This document shows positions 4,726 to 6,377 of a stretch of DNA of 6,377 nucleotides, piece by piece. The translations under genes and the position numbers were made by a program. Origin of the DNA: Acidobacteriota bacterium (GTDB lineage Bacteria > Acidobacteriota > Terriglobia > Terriglobales > Acidobacteriaceae). How positions within the stretch are numbered: position 1 is the stretch's first letter; the number at the start of each line of letters is the position of its first letter. The stretch spans positions 1-6,377 of the forward strand of contig QHZV01000253.1 in assembly GCA_003224785.1 (NCBI GenBank), read 5' to 3'. The notes beneath the pieces are model-generated. The model ran no database searches and was not told where the DNA came from. It worked only from the letters and a program-made list of their open reading frames with translations.

Positions 4726-6120
4726 TCACCAGCTGCGGCGGCCGCGAATCCGCCCGCTCTTGGGAGTAAATCCGTCATAGTGCCGCATGATGAGCTGCGA
4801 CTCGATCTGGTTCACTGTATCCATGGCCACGCCGACCACGATCAGCAACGAAGTTCCGCCGAAATAGAAATTTACGTTCAATCCGTTCAAAACCCAGTTC
4901 GGCAATCTTTCGAAGAACGGGCCTAGAGGGCGGAACAGGTGATTCAAGTGAATTCCGACCATCATCCATTCGGGAATGAACGAGATGATGATCAGGTACA
5001 GCGCGCCAACCAGGGTCATACGCGTCAGGATCTCATTGATATGGTCCGCGGTGCGCTTGCCAGGACGAATACCAGGGATGAAACCGCCGTATTTACGCAT
5101 GTTGTCGGCGACTTCGTTGGGATTAAAGATGATCGAAATATAGAAGTACGCAAAGAAAATGATGGCAACTGCATAAAGCAGGGTGTACAACGGTTCGCCC
5201 CACTTTAATGCATCGATCATTGAGCCGAAGTATCGGTTGTCGCGAAGTCCCTGAATGCTATAAAGCACGGTTTGCGGAATAGTCACGATTGACGATGCGA
5301 AGATCACGGGCATCACGCCGCCGGCATTCACCTTCAATGGCATGTGCGAAGTGCCGCCTTGAGTCATCCTCCGGCCGACAATGCGTTTCGCGTACTGCAC
5401 CGGGATGCGGCGCTCACTGCGCTCCACATAAACAATGAAAGCCACGACGGCGACCATGACCACGACGAGCAACAGCATGAGAACCGGCGTCAACGGGCCC
5501 CACGCGGCGTTCCTGGCTTTGTCAATCAAATCGGCGATGCCGCGAGGCAATCCGACAATGATGTTGGCGAAGATCAGCAGCGACATGCCATTGCCGACAC
5601 CGCGTTCGGTGATCTGCTCGCCCAGCCACATGATGAATACGCTGCCTGTGGTCAGCGTAAGAATGGTCATCAACACAAAGCCGAGGCCGGGATTTGGAAC
5701 GAAGCTGCCGGCTTTTTCGAGACCTATTGCAATGAACATTGACTGCACGGTGCTGAGCAAGAGGGTCAGATACCGCGTGTACATCGTGATCTTCTTGCGG
5801 CCGAGCTCGCCCTCTTTTTGCAGCTTTGCCAACGGCTCGTAGAGCACGGTCAGCAACTGCAGGATGATCGAGGACGTGATGTACGGCATGATGCCGAGCG
5901 CAAACACGGTCATGCGGCGGAATTGCCCGCCGGAAAATAAATCTACGAAACCCAGCAACGTGCCGCGATTCTGCTCGATGAACCGCTGGAAGAGTTCGGA
6001 GTTAATTCCGGGAATAGGAATGTGCGCGCCTATACGATAGACGGCGAGCAGGCCAAGCGTAAACAGAATGCGCTTGCGGAGATCGGGAATCCGAAAAATG
6101 TTGAGCAGCTTATCAAACAT
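4726..6120 (-). CDS. secY: Preprotein translocase subunit SecY
   Basis: SecY is the channel subunit of the SecYEG translocon, which exports unfolded proteins and inserts membrane proteins. The product is 464 residues (E. coli 443) with ten hydrophobic segments expected. Landmarks are RIGAHIPIPGI after TM1 (29-39), the plug/TM2 region DLFSGGQFRRMTVFALGIMPYI (60-81), GEQITERGVGNGMSL (167-181), GGFIPGIRPGK (345-355, the cytosolic loop C5 that meets SecA and the ribosome) and FGGTSLLIVVGVAMDTVNQIESQ in TM10 (420-442). Between FIPEW (381-385) and FYFGG (418-422) the periplasmic TM9-TM10 loop is roughly 20 residues longer than in E. coli. ATG 6118-6120 gives the usual MFDKLLNIFRIPDLRKR; its AGAAG site (6128-6132, 7 bases away) lies in a heptad array. 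It follows rplO, the standard spc order. Confidence 0.97.
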   Translation of the reverse strand: MFDKLLNIFRIPDLRKRILFTLGLLAVYRIGAHIPIPGINSELFQRFIEQNRGTLLGFVDLFSGGQFRRMTVFALGIMPYITSSIILQLLTVLYEPLAKLQKEGELGRKKITMYTRYLTLLLSTVQSMFIAIGLEKAGSFVPNPGLGFVLMTILTLTTGSVFIMWLGEQITERGVGNGMSLLIFANIIVGLPRGIADLIDKARNAAWGPLTPVLMLLLVVVMVAVVAFIVYVERSERRIPVQYAKRIVGRRMTQGGTSHMPLKVNAGGVMPVIFASSIVTIPQTVLYSIQGLRDNRYFGSMIDALKWGEPLYTLLYAVAIIFFAYFYISIIFNPNEVADNMRKYGGFIPGIRPGKRTADHINEILTRMTLVGALYLIIISFIPEWMMVGIHLNHLFRPLGPFFERLPNWVLNGLNVNFYFGGTSLLIVVGVAMDTVNQIESQLIMRHYDGFTPKSGRIRGRRSW

Positions 6121-6128
6121 AAAGCAGC

Positions 6129-6156
6129 TTCTAGCCTCTAGCTCTTAGGTTCTAGC
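6129..6156. repeat. Heptad repeat, four units, rplO-secY spacer
   Basis: TTCTAGC, CTCTAGC, TCTTAGG and TTCTAGC follow in exact 7-base steps (minus strand GCTAGNN). It is a close variant of the GCTAANN word at 2384-2463 and 2876-3012. Here it is in one orientation only. The first unit contributes the AGAAG that serves as the weak secY ribosome binding site. Confidence 0.7.
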
Positions 6157-6190
6157 TGAACCTCTATGGATCAACTGAATCGTTAAGCTC

Positions 6191-6377
6191 TTACTTCAAA
6201 ATTTCAATTTTGCCGCCAGCCTTGGTAATTTTCTCTTCGGCGGACTTCGAAAATTTGTGCGCGTGGACGGTGATGGCCGACTTCAACTCGCCATCGCCGA
6301 GGATCTTAACCGGGCGCTTAGTGCTAATGACGCCGGCTTTACGCAGAACGTCGGGATTGATGGTGGTCTCGCTCAAT
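6191..6377 (-). CDS. rplO: 50S ribosomal protein L15, C-terminal part (partial)
   Basis: L15 is a late-assembly 50S protein. About the last 61 residues are visible and the gene runs off the high-coordinate edge. The segment ...[20 protein letters not shown], then LGDGEL and [14 protein letters not shown], ending AGGKIEILK, matches the conserved L15 C-terminus (typical [24 protein letters not shown]). The TTG at 6374-6376 is an internal leucine, not a start. The stop TAA is at 6191-6193, and a 70-base spacer leads to secY, the normal next gene in the spc operon. Confidence 0.93.
   Translation of the reverse strand, partial: LSETTINPDVLRKAGVISTKRPVKILGDGELKSAITVHAHKFSKSAEEKITKAGGKIEILK

Noticed and set aside
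5344..5842. Plus-strand open frames of over 130 codons opposite secY (and similar ones opposite rpsD, rpsM and map).
   Set aside because: They mirror the codon structure of the conserved minus-strand genes, lack recognisable domains, and have no credible ribosome binding sites.

Overview
The window is a conserved bacterial ribosomal-protein operon, read entirely on the minus strand. In the direction of transcription (high to low coordinates) the order is rplO (3' end only), secY, adk, map, infA, rpmJ, rpsM, rpsK, rpsD and rpoA (5' end only). This is the classical end of the spc operon running into the alpha operon. All ten genes are recognisable from their proteins. There are no RNA genes, phage genes, transposases or CRISPR arrays. 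No gap between genes exceeds 235 bases.

The protein sequences, the GC-rich but not extreme composition, and the style of the intergenic repeats suggest an acidobacterium, probably of the Terriglobia (Koribacter-like). That placement is inference from memory and no search was run. S4 and L36 are both the zinc-binding (Cys-containing) forms, and adenylate kinase has a Cys-type LID domain.

The genes cover ribosome assembly (L15, L36, S13, S11, S4), translation initiation (IF-1), N-terminal methionine removal (MetAP), membrane insertion and secretion (SecY), nucleotide balance (Adk) and transcription (RNA polymerase alpha). Their products are needed in step with growth rate.

Two things are unusual. 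First, every intergenic spacer except the very short one between adk and map contains degenerate repeats with an exact 7-base period. The repeat word differs from gap to gap (GCTAANN, CTGACGG, TTGGYNN, CGTCGNN). In several gaps the repeats form two inverted arms that could fold into long hairpins inside the operon mRNA. A different, REP-like element of about 76 bases with nested inverted repeats lies between secY and adk. Second, the adk reading frame stops early at a run of six G. The missing, clearly homologous C-terminus continues in the -1 frame and ends 4 bases before the likely GTG start of map. This points to a one-base deletion (sequencing error or real mutation) or, less likely, ribosomal frameshifting.
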